Below, one piece after another: positions 1 to 9,696 of a stretch of DNA of 64,000 nucleotides. The notes beneath the pieces were generated by a model. The model did no database searches. It was not told where the DNA came from and was given only the letters and a program-made list of their open reading frames with translations. The DNA is taken from NCBI GenBank assembly GCA_002683135.1, contig NYSS01000026.1, positions 1 through 64,000 of the forward strand. The letters are read 5' to 3'. The number at the start of each line of letters is the position of its first letter. Position 1 is the stretch's first letter. Origin of the DNA: Planctomycetota bacterium (lineage in GTDB: Bacteria > Planctomycetota > GCA-002687715). Made by a program: the position numbers and the translations under genes.

Positions 1-12
1 ACCCTCGGCGGC

Positions 13-1332
13 ATGAAGGGCATCACCTGGACGCAGGTCGCCCAGTACTGGGTCATCATCACGGCGTTCCTCATCCCCGCCGTCGCCATCAGCATCAAGT
101 TGACCGGGCACGCCATGCCCCAGATAGGGATGGGGTCGGAGCTGCTGGGGGGGACAGCCACCCTGCTCGACAAGCTGGATCAGATCCAGTCCGACCTCGG
201 GTTCGGTTCGTATACGGAGCCGTTCATCGGCGCGATGTGGGACAAGACCAACGTCTTCTGTACGGCGCTGGCGTTGATGGCGGGTACGGCCGGGCTGCCC
301 CACGTCATCGTGCGCTTCTATACGGTGAAGAATGTGCGCGCCGCGCGTTGGAGTGCGTTCTGGGCGCTGCTGTTCATTTCGATCCTGTACCTGACGGCGC
401 CGGCGACGGCGGCGTTCGCCCGCTACTACATGATCGATAGCCTGGACGGCAAGTCGGCGCAGGAGCTCCCGGGCTGGTTCGAGGGCTGGGAGAAGACGAA
501 CCTGATCATCTGGCTCGACGATGGTGATGGCCGCGTGCAGTACCGCGGGGCCAATCCCAAGGACGGCCGCGAAAACGAGATCTTCCGCCGGGGCAAGCTG
601 GAGGGGGCGGAGGTCGCGGCGATTCGCGAGGGGCACAATGAGTGGCTCGCGAGCGGTGGTCCGGAGAACAGCCCGGCAGCCCAGGGCGCGGACGGGCGGG
701 CGGTCCTGAGGGACTTGAAGCTGTCCGGCCCCGATCGGGACATCATCGTCCTGGCCTCGCCGGAGATGGCCGAGCTGTCGACGTGGATTATCGCGCTGGT
801 GGCGGCGGGAGGTCTGGCGGCGGCCCTCTCGACGGCGAGCGGTCTGCTGCTGGTGATATCGTCCAGCGTCGCCCACGACGTCTACTACAAGGTCGTGAAC
901 CCGCAGGCTACGGAGCGGCAACGACTCAGAGTGGGGCGCATCGTCATCGGGTTCGCCGTTGTCATCGCCGGCTTGTTCGGCATCTTCCCGCCGGGCTTCG
1001 TCAGCCAGGTGGTGGCCTTCGCCTTCGGCCTCGCGGCGGCGAGCTTCTTTCCGGCGCTCGTCCTCGGCATCTTCAGCCGGCGGGTCGGTACGGTCCCGGC
1101 GGTGGCGGGGATGATCTGCGGTATCGGGTTCACGGCGAGTTACATCATCGGCAGCGTCTACGGCGGCATGGACGCGTGGTGCTTCGGGATCGGGGCGCAG
1201 GGGATCGGGGTGGTGGGGATGGTGATCAACTTCGCGGTCACGATCAGCCTGATGCCGTTCTGCCCCGCGCCACCCGCACGTGTTCAGGCCTTGCTGGACG
1301 ACATCCGAAGTCCGGAGGCGGAGGACGCGTGA
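13..1332 (+). CDS. sodium:solute symporter (SSF) family transporter, probably 5'-truncated by the window edge
   Basis: Long ORF with multiple hydrophobic segments; SSF-like sequence (AGGLAAALSTASGLLLVISSSVAHDVYYK); the true start is probably upstream of the window. Confidence 0.8.
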   Translation: MKGITWTQVAQYWVIITAFLIPAVAISIKLTGHAMPQIGMGSELLGGTATLLDKLDQIQSDLGFGSYTEPFIGAMWDKTNVFCTALALMAGTAGLPHVIVRFYTVKNVRAARWSAFWALLFISILYLTAPATAAFARYYMIDSLDGKSAQELPGWFEGWEKTNLIIWLDDGDGRVQYRGANPKDGRENEIFRRGKLEGAEVAAIREGHNEWLASGGPENSPAAQGADGRAVLRDLKLSGPDRDIIVLASPEMAELSTWIIALVAAGGLAAALSTASGLLLVISSSVAHDVYYKVVNPQATERQRLRVGRIVIGFAVVIAGLFGIFPPGFVSQVVAFAFGLAAASFFPALVLGIFSRRVGTVPAVAGMICGIGFTASYIIGSVYGGMDAWCFGIGAQGIGVVGMVINFAVTISLMPFCPAPPARVQALLDDIRSPEAEDA

Positions 1333-2777
1333 TGCCGATCGGTGTCCGGGTTCGGGATTTCCGCGTCGGGCTGGTGGATTGTCGGCTGCGCATCCCGTTC
1401 CGGTTCGGTGTCACCACCTTGACCGCGGCGCCTCACGCGACGGTGCGGGTCGAGATCGAGGACGAGCAAGGTGAGCGTGCGGTGGGCTTCTCCGGCGACC
1501 TGTTGGCCCCGAAGTGGTTCGACAAGGATCTCGGTAAGTCCAACGAGGAAAACTTCGAGGACCTCCTCGCTTCCACCGAGCGGGCGATGGTGGCGTTCGC
1601 CGAGCCCGCCGCCGGCCACGCGACGGTGTTTGAGCACTGGCGGCGGGTCTACGGAGCGTGCCACGGATCGGGGGGCGACGATCCGTCCGCGGCGCTCGTC
1701 CGCGGCTTCGGCGTCGCCTTGTGCGAGCGTGCGATTATCGACGCGGCCTGTCGCATGGTGGGGCTGTCCTTTGTCGCGGCGTTGCGTGAAGATCTGCTCG
1801 GTTTCCGCCCTGGTGTTGTCTGGCCGGAGCTGGAGGGGTGGGACCACGCTGCGGATCTCGGTGCGCCGCCGCAGGAGTCCATCATCGTCCGGCATACGGT
1901 AGGCATGGCGGATGCCCTGCGGCCCGCTGACGTGGGCCAGGGAGATCGGCTGGACGACGGGTTGCCGGAGTGCCTGGTGGACGACATCCAGCGCTACGGG
2001 CTGAACACCTTCAAGCTCAAGCTCTGCGGCGACAAGGACGAGGACCTGGGGCGGCTGCTGGCGTTCAGCGCCGTTGTCGGCGAGTACGTTCCCGAGGGAT
2101 TGTGTGTGACGGTCGACGCGAACGAACAGTTCGCGGAGGTCGCGGACGTGGTCCGCCTGTTCGAGGAGTTGGGTCGCAGGGAGGGCGGCCCCAGGGTGCT
2201 CGATGCCCTGCAGCTTGTCGAGCAACCGTTGGCCCGGCATGTCTCGTTCGACGCGGACCGGACCGCCGCCATGGGGGACCTGGCGGCCTTCGCGCCGTGC
2301 ATCATCGACGAGGCGGACGTGGCCGTCGACGCGTTCGATCGGGCGCTCGAATGTGGATATCGGGGCGTGTCCGTGAAGAACTGCAAGGGGGTCTTTCGCG
2401 CCCTGGTCAATCGCGGCCTGATCAGCGCGCGGTCCGAGGGCCCGTGTGACCTGTTCCAGTCCGGGGAGGACCTGACGAACCTCCCCGTGCTGTCGTTGCA
2501 GCAGGATCTTGTCACCCAGGCTGCGCTCGGGATGGCACACGTCGAACGTAACGGTCATCACTACTTCCGCGGGCTGCTGCACCTCCCCGACCCGGAGATC
2601 AGCCAGGCGCTGGCGGAGCATCCGGACCTCTACGAGGTGAGAGACGGACTCCCGCAGCTGCGCATCGTCGACGGGGTCCTCTCCATGGGGTCGCTGCACG
2701 GACCCGGCTACGGGCACGTCTCGGACGTCGACATGGACGCTCGGGTTCCGGTGGACGCCTGGAGGGGGCACAAGTGA
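1332..2777 (+). CDS. enolase-superfamily (mandelate racemase/muconate lactonizing-like) protein
   Basis: ATG at 1332 overlaps the TGA of the preceding gene; motifs TFKLKLCGD (KxK), VTVDANEQF, QLVEQPL, IIDEADVAVD...GVSVKNCKG; the 642..2777 ORF is an upstream extension in the same frame. Confidence 0.8.
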   Translation: MPIGVRVRDFRVGLVDCRLRIPFRFGVTTLTAAPHATVRVEIEDEQGERAVGFSGDLLAPKWFDKDLGKSNEENFEDLLASTERAMVAFAEPAAGHATVFEHWRRVYGACHGSGGDDPSAALVRGFGVALCERAIIDAACRMVGLSFVAALREDLLGFRPGVVWPELEGWDHAADLGAPPQESIIVRHTVGMADALRPADVGQGDRLDDGLPECLVDDIQRYGLNTFKLKLCGDKDEDLGRLLAFSAVVGEYVPEGLCVTVDANEQFAEVADVVRLFEELGRREGGPRVLDALQLVEQPLARHVSFDADRTAAMGDLAAFAPCIIDEADVAVDAFDRALECGYRGVSVKNCKGVFRALVNRGLISARSEGPCDLFQSGEDLTNLPVLSLQQDLVTQAALGMAHVERNGHHYFRGLLHLPDPEISQALAEHPDLYEVRDGLPQLRIVDGVLSMGSLHGPGYGHVSDVDMDARVPVDAWRGHK

Positions 2778-4222
2778 GCATCCGCTACACGCCACCCGGT
2801 CACGTCCGTGATGTGGAGGCGTTTCGCGCCCGGTGGCGCGCCACCGGACCAGGCCTTGATTGCGACGTCGCGCTCGAGGGCGCTGACGGGCCGCTCGGGA
2901 GCCCCATCGAGGCCTTTGGCAAGCGCCTCACGAACCGCTGGGCGGTACATCCTATGGAGGGGTGGGACGGGACGACGGATGGTCGTCCGACGGACAATAC
3001 GCTTCGGCGGTGGCGACGGTTCGGACGATCCGGCGCGGCGCTGGTCTGGGGCGGCGAGGCGTTCGCCGTCGAGGCGGGCGGGCGCGCCAATCCGAATCAA
3101 CTGTACGGGGATCCTGCGGTGGATGTCGCCGCGTCGCTGGCGTCTCTGCGGGACGAGGTGGTGGCGGGCCGCGCCGAGGTCGGCTACGGGGCCGAGCCGT
3201 TCGCCCTCGGCTTGCAGTTGACCCATTCGGGACGGTTCGCCCGCCCGACCGCTGCGGGGCCGCTGCCGCGCGTTGCGTATCGACATCCCGTGCTCGATGC
3301 CCGGTTCGGGGTCGCCTCGGACGACTTGGTGTTCACAGATATAGAGCTGGAGGCCATCGCCGAGCGGTTCGTTGACGTGGCGCGGATCGCGCACGAGGTG
3401 GGCTACGACTTCGTGGACGTTAAGTGCTGCCATGGCTACCTGCTGCACGAGTTGCTGGGCGCGCACACCCGTGACGGGCCGTACGGGGGCAGCTTCGAGA
3501 ACCGGACGCGCCTGTTCCGCGGCATCGTGGAGGGGGTCCGCGACGCCTGTCCAGGGCTGGAGATCGGATGTCGTGCATCCATCGTGGACACCCATCCGTT
3601 TGCTGCTGGAGACGCGGGGGTGGGCGCACCGGTCGGATGGGAGTCCCACCTGCCTTACCGCTACGGATTCGGCGTCGACGAAGACGACCCGCGCCGCCCC
3701 TCGTTTGAGGAGCCGCTCGCGTTTCTTCGGATGCTCCGGGGCATGGACATCCGCGTCGTCAACCTGAGCGTCGGCTCGCCGTACTACAACCCCCACATTC
3801 AGCGCCCGGCGACGTATCCGCCGAGCGACGGATACCTGCCGCCGGATGATCCGCTGGCCGGCGTCGCGTTCCACGTTGACGCTGTGCGACGTTGCAAGCA
3901 GGCGGTGCCCGAGTTGGTGGTGGTCGGTAGCGGCTACACTTACCTGCAGGAGTGGCTCCCGTACGTCGCCCAATTCGAGGTGAGGCATGGGCATGCGGAC
4001 TTCGTGGGCATCGGGCGTATGATGCTCTCTTACCCGGAGTTGCCCGCGGACGTGCTGGCAGGCCGGCCACTTCAGCGTAAGCGCGTGTGCCGCACGTTCA
4101 GCGACTGCACGACGGGGCCGCGGCACGGCATGCTCAGCGGGTGCTTCCCGCTCGATGACCATTACCGTTCGCTGCCGGAGGCCGGGCGCATCAAGCAGGT
4201 CAAGAAGGAGCTCGACCGATGA
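2774..4222 (+). CDS. NADH:flavin oxidoreductase / Old Yellow Enzyme family
   Basis: OYE motif VKCCHGYLLHELLGAHTRDGPYGGSFENRTRLF; overlaps the preceding gene by 4 nt. Confidence 0.8.
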   Translation: MSIRYTPPGHVRDVEAFRARWRATGPGLDCDVALEGADGPLGSPIEAFGKRLTNRWAVHPMEGWDGTTDGRPTDNTLRRWRRFGRSGAALVWGGEAFAVEAGGRANPNQLYGDPAVDVAASLASLRDEVVAGRAEVGYGAEPFALGLQLTHSGRFARPTAAGPLPRVAYRHPVLDARFGVASDDLVFTDIELEAIAERFVDVARIAHEVGYDFVDVKCCHGYLLHELLGAHTRDGPYGGSFENRTRLFRGIVEGVRDACPGLEIGCRASIVDTHPFAAGDAGVGAPVGWESHLPYRYGFGVDEDDPRRPSFEEPLAFLRMLRGMDIRVVNLSVGSPYYNPHIQRPATYPPSDGYLPPDDPLAGVAFHVDAVRRCKQAVPELVVVGSGYTYLQEWLPYVAQFEVRHGHADFVGIGRMMLSYPELPADVLAGRPLQRKRVCRTFSDCTTGPRHGMLSGCFPLDDHYRSLPEAGRIKQVKKELDR

Positions 4223-5820
4223 GCAACGAGGACCGCGTCGCATCCGAGAAGCAGCTGATCGAAGAGGCCCATGCCCGTGGGCGCGGCGCCACGCTCAAGG
4301 CATATGCGCGCCTGTCCGGACCCGGATGGCTGCAGAGCGCGATCACCCTGGGTGGGGGCTCACTGGCGTCGGCTCTCTACCTGGGAGTGCTGGCGGGCTA
4401 CGGTCTGCTTTGGGTGCAGCCCGTGGCGATGCTGTTGGGCATCATCATGCTCTCCGCCATCAGCTACGTGACGCTCAGCACGGGAAAGCGCCCCTTCCGT
4501 GCCATCTGCGAGCACGTCAACCCGGTGCTCGGGTGGGGCTGGATCCTGGCTGTCCTGCTCGCCAACCTCGTCTGGAGCCTGCCCCAGTTCAGCCTCGGGA
4601 CGGCGGCCATCACGCAGAACCTGCTCGGAGGGGGGGGAGGAGAGGGCGCGAAGATCGCCTCCAGCATCGGCCTTCTCGTGGTCGCCGCCGCGGTGATCTG
4701 GGCGTACGACAGCGGCGCCCGAGGCCTCCGCCTGTTCGAGCTGCTGCTCAAGGGAATGGTCGCGCTCGTCGTGGTGTGCTTCTTCGGAGTGGTCGTTGCC
4801 CTGAGCATCAACGGGAAGCTGGCGTGGGGAGAGATCCTGCGCGGCTTCAACCTGGACCTGTCCCTGATCTTCGAGCCGGCGCCGGTGTTCATGCCGTTCC
4901 TCGAGGCCGCAGGGTCGGCCCGCGAGTGGTGGACGAGCTACATCGTCGGGCAACAGCGCGACGTCATGATCGCGGCCGCGGCCACCGCGGTGGGGATCAA
5001 CATGACGTTCCTCCTTCCCTACTCCATGCTCAGGAAGGGGTGGGGCAAGAGCTTTCGTGGCCTCGCCACCTTCGATCTGTCGACGGGGCTGCTGATTCCT
5101 TTCTTTTTGGCGACGGGTTGCGTGGTCATCGCCGCTTCTTCTCAGTTCCATGGCAAGATCGATCAGCGATTGATCGCGGGCGAAGAGGCGGCCCCTCCGC
5201 GCCTTGTCAAGGCGTACGAGGGCACGCTCGCAAAACGCAACAACGCAGTCGATGCGCCCGTCGCCGCCGCCGATCGTTCCCTCGCCGCCATGCTGGTGAA
5301 GCGCGACGCGTTCGATCTCGCTGGCGCGCTCGAGCCGCTCACCGGGAAGGGAGTGGCGCGAGTGGTGTTCGGGGTCGGAGTCCTCGGGATGGCCCTGTCC
5401 ACCATCATCATCCTCATGCTGATCTCGGGATTCACGTTCTGCGAGATCTTCAACCGGCCGGCGACGGGTACGTTCCACAGGATGGGATGCCTCGCCGCTG
5501 GCGTCGGCGTCCTCGGGCCGTTCGTGTGGAAGGGGGATGCCGCGTTCTGGCTGGCGGTTCCCACGTCCGTGTTCGGCATGGTGCTGCTGCCGGTCGCCTA
5601 CTGGACGTTCATCCTGATGATGAACAACCGCTCGCTCCTGGGCGACGAGATGCCGAGGGGGCGCGCCCGCGTCGCCTCGAATGTGGCCATGCTGCTGGCC
5701 GCGGTCATCGTGACCCCCGCGAGCCTCTACATCGCGTACGCCAAGGCTGGCTACTTCGGCCTCGGGGGCATCGCGGCCTTCGTCGCCCTGGCCGTGATCG
5801 TGGGCATGCGCCGGCGGTAG
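4219..5820 (+). CDS. Nramp-like divalent-cation/organic-solute transporter
   Basis: N-terminal LSGPGWLQSAITLGGGSLASALYLG resembles Nramp TM1; many TM segments; 4-nt overlap with the upstream OYE gene. Confidence 0.65.
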   Translation: MSNEDRVASEKQLIEEAHARGRGATLKAYARLSGPGWLQSAITLGGGSLASALYLGVLAGYGLLWVQPVAMLLGIIMLSAISYVTLSTGKRPFRAICEHVNPVLGWGWILAVLLANLVWSLPQFSLGTAAITQNLLGGGGGEGAKIASSIGLLVVAAAVIWAYDSGARGLRLFELLLKGMVALVVVCFFGVVVALSINGKLAWGEILRGFNLDLSLIFEPAPVFMPFLEAAGSAREWWTSYIVGQQRDVMIAAAATAVGINMTFLLPYSMLRKGWGKSFRGLATFDLSTGLLIPFFLATGCVVIAASSQFHGKIDQRLIAGEEAAPPRLVKAYEGTLAKRNNAVDAPVAAADRSLAAMLVKRDAFDLAGALEPLTGKGVARVVFGVGVLGMALSTIIILMLISGFTFCEIFNRPATGTFHRMGCLAAGVGVLGPFVWKGDAAFWLAVPTSVFGMVLLPVAYWTFILMMNNRSLLGDEMPRGRARVASNVAMLLAAVIVTPASLYIAYAKAGYFGLGGIAAFVALAVIVGMRRR

Positions 5821-5949
5821 GCCGACCCATGGGCGAGCGCGGGCTGGAGTCCATTCCCTTCGGCTGGGACTGGCCCGCGTAGCCTCCTTCTGGGTGGTGG
5901 TTCCTGGCGGTTGCCGGGGGTTTGCCCAGGAATGTCTTGAATATTCGTC

Positions 5950-5969
5950 ATGTCATTCGATAATGACAT
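5950..5969. promoter_or_regulatory. perfect inverted repeat ATGTCATT-CGAT-AATGACAT, candidate operator
   Basis: 8-bp arms, 4-nt spacer, located at the start of the GbsR/MarR-like regulator gene. Confidence 0.6.
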
Positions 5970-6550
5970 TGATGACTATACAAGGCACAGCGAGCGACGC
6001 GCCGATGCGCGAGGTCGAGGACCGCTTCATCGAGGCGTGGGGCGCGATCTCCGAACTGTGGGGCGTGAATCGCAGCATCGGGCGCATCCAGGCGACCCTG
6101 TACCTGGCGGCGGAACCCATGGACGCGGCGGCTATTCGTGAGCGGCTGCAGATCAGCCACGGCAACGTCTCCATCAGCCTCCGTGACCTGCTCGCCTGGG
6201 GGGTGATCCGCAAGGTGCACCGCGCTGGGGAGCGGAAAGCCCGCTACGAGGCCGAGCAGGAGCCGTGGACCTGGTTTCACACCTGCATCGGAGAACGTCG
6301 CCGCAGGGAGGTGGTCCCCGTGCTGGACCAGCTCCACGCCATCGACCAGGACGCTCGGGGTGCGATCAAGGGTGCGCGAGGCGCGACCCGGGAGCGGCGG
6401 GAGCAGCTACAGGAACGCATCCACCGGTTCGCGGAGTTCAGCGACGAGTTCGTGGATCTGATCGATGTCTTCCTCGCTGTGGGCGCCGGCAAGATGGGCA
6501 AGGTGTTCCGCAGCGTGGCGAGGCTCATGCCCAAGGGGCGGGGCCGTTGA
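5963..6550 (+). CDS. GbsR/MarR-family transcriptional regulator
   Basis: Winged-helix pattern RIQATLYLAAEPMDAAAIRERLQISHGNVSISLRDLLAWGVIRKVHRAGERKARYEAE; start 5963 or 5972. Confidence 0.75.
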   Translation: MTLMTIQGTASDAPMREVEDRFIEAWGAISELWGVNRSIGRIQATLYLAAEPMDAAAIRERLQISHGNVSISLRDLLAWGVIRKVHRAGERKARYEAEQEPWTWFHTCIGERRRREVVPVLDQLHAIDQDARGAIKGARGATRERREQLQERIHRFAEFSDEFVDLIDVFLAVGAGKMGKVFRSVARLMPKGRGR

Positions 6551-6612
6551 CGACCCCAGCGTGAGTCCGGGACGGGACGAGTCGAGTCGTTTACTTGGAA
6601 GGAGGTGACATC

Positions 6613-7140
6613 ATGGAAATCGTCGCACGACGCAGAACACGCAGAGCACGGATCGCCCCCCGGCGGTCCGACGCCACAACGTTCGCCGTGATGTCCGTGG
6701 TCGGGGCGATCCCGCTGATGGCGCGGGCCCCCGATCTCTTGAAGATCACGGAGTTGCTGCCGCTCATGGCCATCTACGCCGTCCTGTACGCCCTGATCAC
6801 CGTGGTGTTTCCCGCGGGCCTGGCGCTGGTCATGATGCGAGCGCCAGAGTTGGCTGCGCGCCGATTGGCGCCCCTGCAGGTCCCGGCCGCCTTGCTGTGG
6901 TTCGCTGTGCTGACCCTGCCCGTGTGGGCGCTGCTGCTATGGCCGCTCAGCTTCCTCGCGTTCGCCGGCGCTGTCCTCATGGCCACCGTGATGGGCGCGT
7001 TCGTCGCGGACATCGGGGTCGAGTTCCTCGCTACCCATCGGAGGCACCTCCTCGACTGGGTCACCGGCCTGGCGCTGGTCCTGCCGGCGCTCGGTCTGGT
7101 CGTGGCGATCGGCGGGGCGGCGGTGGCGGTCTGGGGTTAG
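6613..7140 (+). CDS. integral membrane protein, unknown function
   Basis: ATG with upstream GGAGGTG; several hydrophobic segments. Confidence 0.6.
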   Translation: MEIVARRRTRRARIAPRRSDATTFAVMSVVGAIPLMARAPDLLKITELLPLMAIYAVLYALITVVFPAGLALVMMRAPELAARRLAPLQVPAALLWFAVLTLPVWALLLWPLSFLAFAGAVLMATVMGAFVADIGVEFLATHRRHLLDWVTGLALVLPALGLVVAIGGAAVAVWG

Positions 7141-7142
7141 CC

Positions 7143-8699
7143 GTGAAGATCGTGGTGCTCGGCGGAGCCGGCTTTTTGGGGCGCCTGGTGGTGCCGGCGC
7201 TACAGGGGGCGGGGCACGACGTGACGGTCGTCTCTCGGCGGGCTTCCCGGGGAGGCGCACACGTCGTCGGCAACGCCGCCACCGGTGATCTGCCGGCGGC
7301 CGCGTTCGCCGGACGCGACGCCATCGTCAACCTGGTGGGCATCAAGATGCCTACGCGGGAGCAGTCGTTCGAGGTGGCGCACGTGGACGCCACGGCCAAC
7401 CTCATCGATGCGGCGCGGCGCCATGGTATCGGTCGTTTCATTCACGTGAGTGTCGTGGTGAGCCGCTCCGATCCGGCCGAGCCCTACCGCGACAGCAAGT
7501 GGCGGGCGGAAGAGTTGGTGAAGGGCAGCGGGCTCGCGTGGACGATCTTGCGCCCGGGGGTCATCTGGGGACCCGGAGACGACCTGATCGGGCACCTGGT
7601 CAAGATGGTCCGCAGCGCCCCGGTGTTTCCCGTTGTCGGGCGAGGCGACAGCCCCATGCAGCCCGTGTACGGCGCCGACGTGGCGGACGCCATCGCCTCG
7701 GCGCTGGCGACAGAAGACAGCGCCGATCGTTCCTACGATCTGGTCGGACCTGAGACCCTGATGTTGCGGCAGATGGTGCGCCGAGTCGCGAAGGCTACGG
7801 GCCTCTCAACCTGGGTCCTGCCCACTCCCTTCGCGGTCCATCGCATATTCGTCGCGCTCATGGCGTTGACGCCCCATCCCCTGGCGACTGCCGCGCAGCT
7901 ACGCATGCTCCGCGATGGGATGGTGGGAGATCGGCAGCCCGCCGAACGTGACCTGGGTTTCTCTCCTCGCCCTTTCGCCGTGGACGAGATCCGGCCGCTG
8001 ACGCACGCCATCCCGCCGCTCCTGGGGATGAGCGTGCGCCCGGCCGGCGGCGCGGACCCGGTCGCCCTGGCGCCGCACGGGGACGGCATGCGCAACGCTC
8101 TGCTCCTGGCGCTGATCTCGGTCCCGTTGCTGCTGGGCATCCAGGCGGTCGTTGACCACGTCTGGTGGCAGATGCTGATCTGGGAAGCCCCGCTTGTCGG
8201 GGCTGGCCTCCTCGCCGTGGGATTGCCCTGGAGGCGCTTGCTGACGCCCACAGTGGGACGTGTCGCGAGGGGTGTCGCCGGCGCGGTCCTCCTCTACGCC
8301 ATCGCCTGGGGGGGATTCGAGGTGCTGGCCCGGCTGGTGCCCGATGTCTCTCGTCAGCGGGACTTCATGATGGGCTGGCGCGCGGGGCTGGCTCCGCTGG
8401 CGGCGGCTGTCATGTTGCCGCTCATCGTCGTGGGCGAGGAGCTTTTCTGGCGCGGCGCGGTGACGCTTCCGCTCGCGGGACGCCTCGGCCCGGGGGCCGG
8501 CATCCTCCTTGGTGGCTTCCTCTTCGCGGCTGCTCACGTGGCGGCCGGGCCGCCGCTGCTCTGGGTCGCGGCCCTGGTCGCCGGAATGTTCTGGGGCCGC
8601 ATGGCGGTGCGCTCTGATGAGCTGGTGTCACCGTTGGTGGCCCACCTGCTGTTCGACCTGAGCGTGGTGTTCTGGTGGCCGCTCGCCGCGGGGGGGTGA
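7143..8699 (+). CDS. fusion: atypical SDR (NAD(P)-binding, NDUFA9-like) + CPBP/CAAX-type intramembrane protease
   Basis: GTG start MKIVVLGGAGFLGRLVVPALQGAGHDVTVVSRR (Rossmann); C-terminal LIVVGEELFWRGAVTLPL ... GGFLFAAAHVAAG ... VAHLLFDLS CPBP motifs. Confidence 0.75.
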   Translation: MKIVVLGGAGFLGRLVVPALQGAGHDVTVVSRRASRGGAHVVGNAATGDLPAAAFAGRDAIVNLVGIKMPTREQSFEVAHVDATANLIDAARRHGIGRFIHVSVVVSRSDPAEPYRDSKWRAEELVKGSGLAWTILRPGVIWGPGDDLIGHLVKMVRSAPVFPVVGRGDSPMQPVYGADVADAIASALATEDSADRSYDLVGPETLMLRQMVRRVAKATGLSTWVLPTPFAVHRIFVALMALTPHPLATAAQLRMLRDGMVGDRQPAERDLGFSPRPFAVDEIRPLTHAIPPLLGMSVRPAGGADPVALAPHGDGMRNALLLALISVPLLLGIQAVVDHVWWQMLIWEAPLVGAGLLAVGLPWRRLLTPTVGRVARGVAGAVLLYAIAWGGFEVLARLVPDVSRQRDFMMGWRAGLAPLAAAVMLPLIVVGEELFWRGAVTLPLAGRLGPGAGILLGGFLFAAAHVAAGPPLLWVAALVAGMFWGRMAVRSDELVSPLVAHLLFDLSVVFWWPLAAGG

Positions 8700-8705
8700 G
8701 GTGGG

Positions 8706-9638
8706 TTAGCCGTCCGACGGTCGTGTCCGCGGTCGGCGCTGGTCGACGTCGAGGCGGAATAGATCTGCGCGGGCATAGTGCCCCGAGACATCGAGCGCCA
8801 GGGCTTCCCGGTCGAGCAGCGCCGGGTCCAGGTCGGCGGTGACGAGGGCCTCCACCCCGTGGACCGGTCCGGCGAGGAGAGACCCGTCCGGCCCGATGAT
8901 GGCGCTGCCGCCGTCGAGCAGGAGGCCATCGGTGGTCGCCATGTCTCCCGCGATGGCTGCCGATTCCGGCAGGTCATCAGGGCCGAGGATCATGCCGGCT
9001 GCGAGGACGAAGCAGCGCCCCTCGAAGGCGTAGTGCCGGCTGGCGATCATGTACATCTCGCGCAGCGTCGGCCACAGGGCGACGTGGATCTCCTCCCCGG
9101 CGTCATGCAGCACCTGGCGAGGCAGGGGCATCCAGTGCTCCCAGCAGATGAGGCCGCCGACCTTCGCGCCGCCGATGTCGGTGGCGACGAGGTCATGGGC
9201 GTCACCGGGTTTCCAGACCAGGCGTTCGCCGTGGGTGGGGACGAGCTTGCGGCGGTGTTGCACCAGACGTCCTTCGCGGTCGACGACGACGAACGCGTTG
9301 TAGAGGGTGCGCCCCACGCGTTCGTTGAGCCCGAGGACGACGGAGCAGCGATGGTCGCCTGCGGCGCGCACGACCCGATCGAGCAGAGGCGAAGGGACCT
9401 CCATGGACGCGTCGATCAATGCGGCGTGGGCCGTCTTGGCCGGATCGTGCTCCCATTGTCCGAATGCGCCGGCGTCACACCAAAGCGGGTAGACAGGCAC
9501 GAACGTCTCGGGGAACGCCAGCAACGTGACGCCGTCTTTCGCCGCCCGTTCGATGGCGGCGACGACGCGGTCCACGGTGCCCTCGGCGTCCAGGACGGCG
9601 GGTCGGAGTTGGGCGATGCCTGCGCGTAGTTCTCGCAT
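8706..9638 (-). CDS. nitrilase / carbon-nitrogen hydrolase
   Basis: Catalytic Glu (LLAFPETFVP), Lys (QHRRKLVPTHGE) and Cys (GGLICWEHWMPL). Confidence 0.85.
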   Translation of the reverse strand: MRELRAGIAQLRPAVLDAEGTVDRVVAAIERAAKDGVTLLAFPETFVPVYPLWCDAGAFGQWEHDPAKTAHAALIDASMEVPSPLLDRVVRAAGDHRCSVVLGLNERVGRTLYNAFVVVDREGRLVQHRRKLVPTHGERLVWKPGDAHDLVATDIGGAKVGGLICWEHWMPLPRQVLHDAGEEIHVALWPTLREMYMIASRHYAFEGRCFVLAAGMILGPDDLPESAAIAGDMATTDGLLLDGGSAIIGPDGSLLAGPVHGVEALVTADLDPALLDREALALDVSGHYARADLFRLDVDQRRPRTRPSDG

Positions 9639-9696
9639 GGCCCCATGTTAGAGCCAGCCAGCCAGTGCGGTCGAGAGCCGGTATGCTGCGAGCAGC

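Noticed and set aside
1284-2795. 503-aa antisense ORF over the enolase-superfamily gene
   Set aside because: Low-complexity R/H/P-rich translation typical of antisense frames in GC-rich DNA; the sense strand has clear family motifs
2708-4243. 511-aa antisense ORF over the OYE gene
   Set aside because: Antisense artefact; sense strand carries OYE motifs
4155-5882. 575-aa plus-strand ORF overlapping the Nramp-like gene
   Set aside because: Out-of-frame Arg/Gly/Pro-rich translation; the 4219 frame has the transporter signature and start overlap
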